Below, piece by piece: positions 63,231 through 64,000 of a stretch of 64,000 nucleotides of DNA. The stretch spans positions 62,001 through 126,000 of the forward strand of contig WYAX01000009.1 of the NCBI GenBank assembly GCA_011525625.1, in the 5' to 3' direction. The position numbers and the translations under genes are program-made. The notes beneath the pieces were generated by a model. It saw only the letters and a list, made by a program, of their open reading frames with translations, was not told the DNA's origin and made no database searches. Each line of letters begins with the position of its first letter. Positions within the stretch are counted from its first letter, which is position 1. This DNA is from Nitrospira defluvii. GTDB taxonomy: Bacteria; Nitrospirota; Nitrospiria; Nitrospirales; Nitrospiraceae.

Positions 63231-63701
63231 ATGCGATTAAAGCATGGCAACGCATCATGGTTTCGCGTCGCGGTTCTCATGTGGGCGTCCTTATGGGTGC
63301 TTGCCGTGCCGTTGGTCCATATTCATCCCGAGGCCGATCATCGCCATGGGGCCTCGGATCACGTGCATGGCGGCACGGTCCACACGGTTTTCTCCACAGA
63401 CTTGGTTTGTGAGTTCTCCGGCCATGATCATGCCTCGATCGCAGACGGCGAAACCCGCTGTCCGCTCCATGTCATTACGCTCCTACCTCACGGGCCGGAG
63501 CACCTTGCAATTGATCTGGTTCTCGCTTTCTCCGGCGAGCCGCAAGTCGGCAAAGGCACCGCGCTGGATGTGGCCGCACATTCCTTCCATGCGAACCCGC
63601 CTGCGAGGCCTCATGCCGTATGGCAGCCGCGCCCCAGTTCTTCGCTGATGAATCTTTTCCTCACCACCAGTCTCTCATCTCGCGCTCCCCCTATCGTTTG
63701 A
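63231..63701 (+). CDS. His-rich exported protein at the head of efflux operon 3
   Basis: 156 aa from ATG 63231 (ATG 63171 possible). Signal peptide WFRVAVLMWASLWVLAVPLV, then a His-rich mature start (HIHPEADHRHGASDHVHGG), CEFSGHDH, CPLHVITLLPHGPEHL, and a C-terminal hydrophobic end (LTTSLSSRAPPIV). It stands before a TolC-family gene exactly as the exported proteins at 11486 and 33341 stand before theirs. The His clusters suggest divalent metal (Zn, Co, Ni, Cu) rather than Cu(I) only. Likely a periplasmic metal-binding accessory. Confidence 0.75.
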   Translation: MRLKHGNASWFRVAVLMWASLWVLAVPLVHIHPEADHRHGASDHVHGGTVHTVFSTDLVCEFSGHDHASIADGETRCPLHVITLLPHGPEHLAIDLVLAFSGEPQVGKGTALDVAAHSFHANPPARPHAVWQPRPSSSLMNLFLTTSLSSRAPPIV

Positions 63702-63810
63702 TCGCGTCTTTTTATATCTCCTAACGTTTCGATCTATTGTGTCGGCGCTACACGTCCATCTCTTATTGTGACGGGGGCGAGTTGCCATGGCGCCGATGGG
63801 GAGGACCAGC

Positions 63811-64000
63811 ATGAAACCTGCACTCGTTTGCAGAATTATGGCCGCGCTCGGATGCGTGATCATTTTGGAATCTCATCCGGCGGGCGATGCCGCCGAGCTC
63901 AGCCCGCCCGGATACACACTAAACCAAGTCGTACAGCTGGCGCTCCAACACAACCCCATGATGAACGGCGCGGAAGCAGTGCTGGAACAGAGTCAAAGTC
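63811..64000 (+). CDS. TolC-family outer-membrane channel, system 3 (3' truncated by window)
   Basis: ATG 63811 follows GGGGAGG (ATG 63787 also open). The 63 visible residues give a signal peptide (VCRIMAALGCVIIL) and the start of the first efflux repeat, YTLNQVVQLALQHNPMMNGA. It runs off the end of the window. With the His-rich exported protein it signals a third RND operon beyond 64000. Confidence 0.85.
   Translation, partial: MKPALVCRIMAALGCVIILESHPAGDAAELSPPGYTLNQVVQLALQHNPMMNGAEAVLEQSQS

Noticed and set aside
1-64000. CRISPR array, rRNA genes or intact tRNA genes
   Set aside because: No regularly spaced repeats and no rRNA-like segment were seen; the only tRNA-like sequence is the 45-base tRNA-Phe fragment.

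Overview
The window is about 64 kb of high-GC DNA with nearly every gene on the + strand. Protein styles (heavy-metal RND operons, a Tat-exported NosZ-like propeller, glycogen phosphorylase-like and malate dehydrogenase relics, many orphan lipoproteins) suggest a Nitrospira-like member of the Nitrospirota. This is an inference from general resemblance; no rRNA or marker gene is present to prove it.

Layout. 0-11.4 kb: the 3' part of a giant RHS/YD-repeat protein with a compositionally distinct C-terminal tip, a candidate immunity gene, a decayed RHS duplicate, plsY and small orphan genes. 11.5-22.3 kb: a first Cus-type Cu(I)/Ag(I) RND operon (small exported protein, TolC-like protein, adaptor with a C-terminal YtkA/FixH-like domain, lipoprotein, CusA), followed by a FixH-like lipoprotein, a glycosyltransferase, a Met-rich di-haem cytochrome c, and recurring pairs of a small lipoprotein plus an NYPWER membrane protein. 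22.4-26.4 kb: a self-contained operon with promoter, palindromic operator and terminator: CsoR-family repressor, small membrane protein, CcdA-like protein, P1B-ATPase with a YPC motif, and a 28-aa microprotein. 26.4-29.1 kb: a mercury module with mer-type promoter/operator, MerR, a second related microprotein, a MerB-MerT fusion, a MerP-like protein and an AhpD-like protein; no MerA is present. 29.2-33.0 kb: a CorE-like Cys-rich ECF sigma factor, CopZ, a membrane-anchored cupredoxin and a CopA ATPase. 33.3-41.3 kb: a second Cus operon whose CusA is read in frame into a TPR lipoprotein, followed by another lipoprotein/NYPWER set. 41.5-50 kb: DUF2934 protein, YHS-phosphorylase fusion, Spy-like protein, Cys-less redoxin, NosZ-like propeller, and the PcoA/PcoB copper oxidase pair. 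50.2-57.4 kb: a CPH-type P1B-ATPase broken by an IS3-family element, a P2-type ATPase and a zinc alcohol dehydrogenase. 57.4-64 kb: an integration scar (tRNA-Phe 3' fragment between paired direct repeats), an IS30 remnant, small genes, a decayed malate dehydrogenase gene, an FHA-protease, and the start of a third efflux operon.

Together this reads as a copper/silver/mercury resistance island assembled from repeated cassettes. Cytoplasmic metal would be moved out by three or more P1B-ATPases and carried across the envelope by Cus pumps. Periplasmic Cu(I) would be oxidised by PcoA, and several Met/His/Cys-rich exported proteins could buffer it. The parts that look least described are the recurring lipoprotein/NYPWER pair, the two MCP-LGFCP microproteins, the MerB-MerT fusion and the YHS-phosphorylase fusion.
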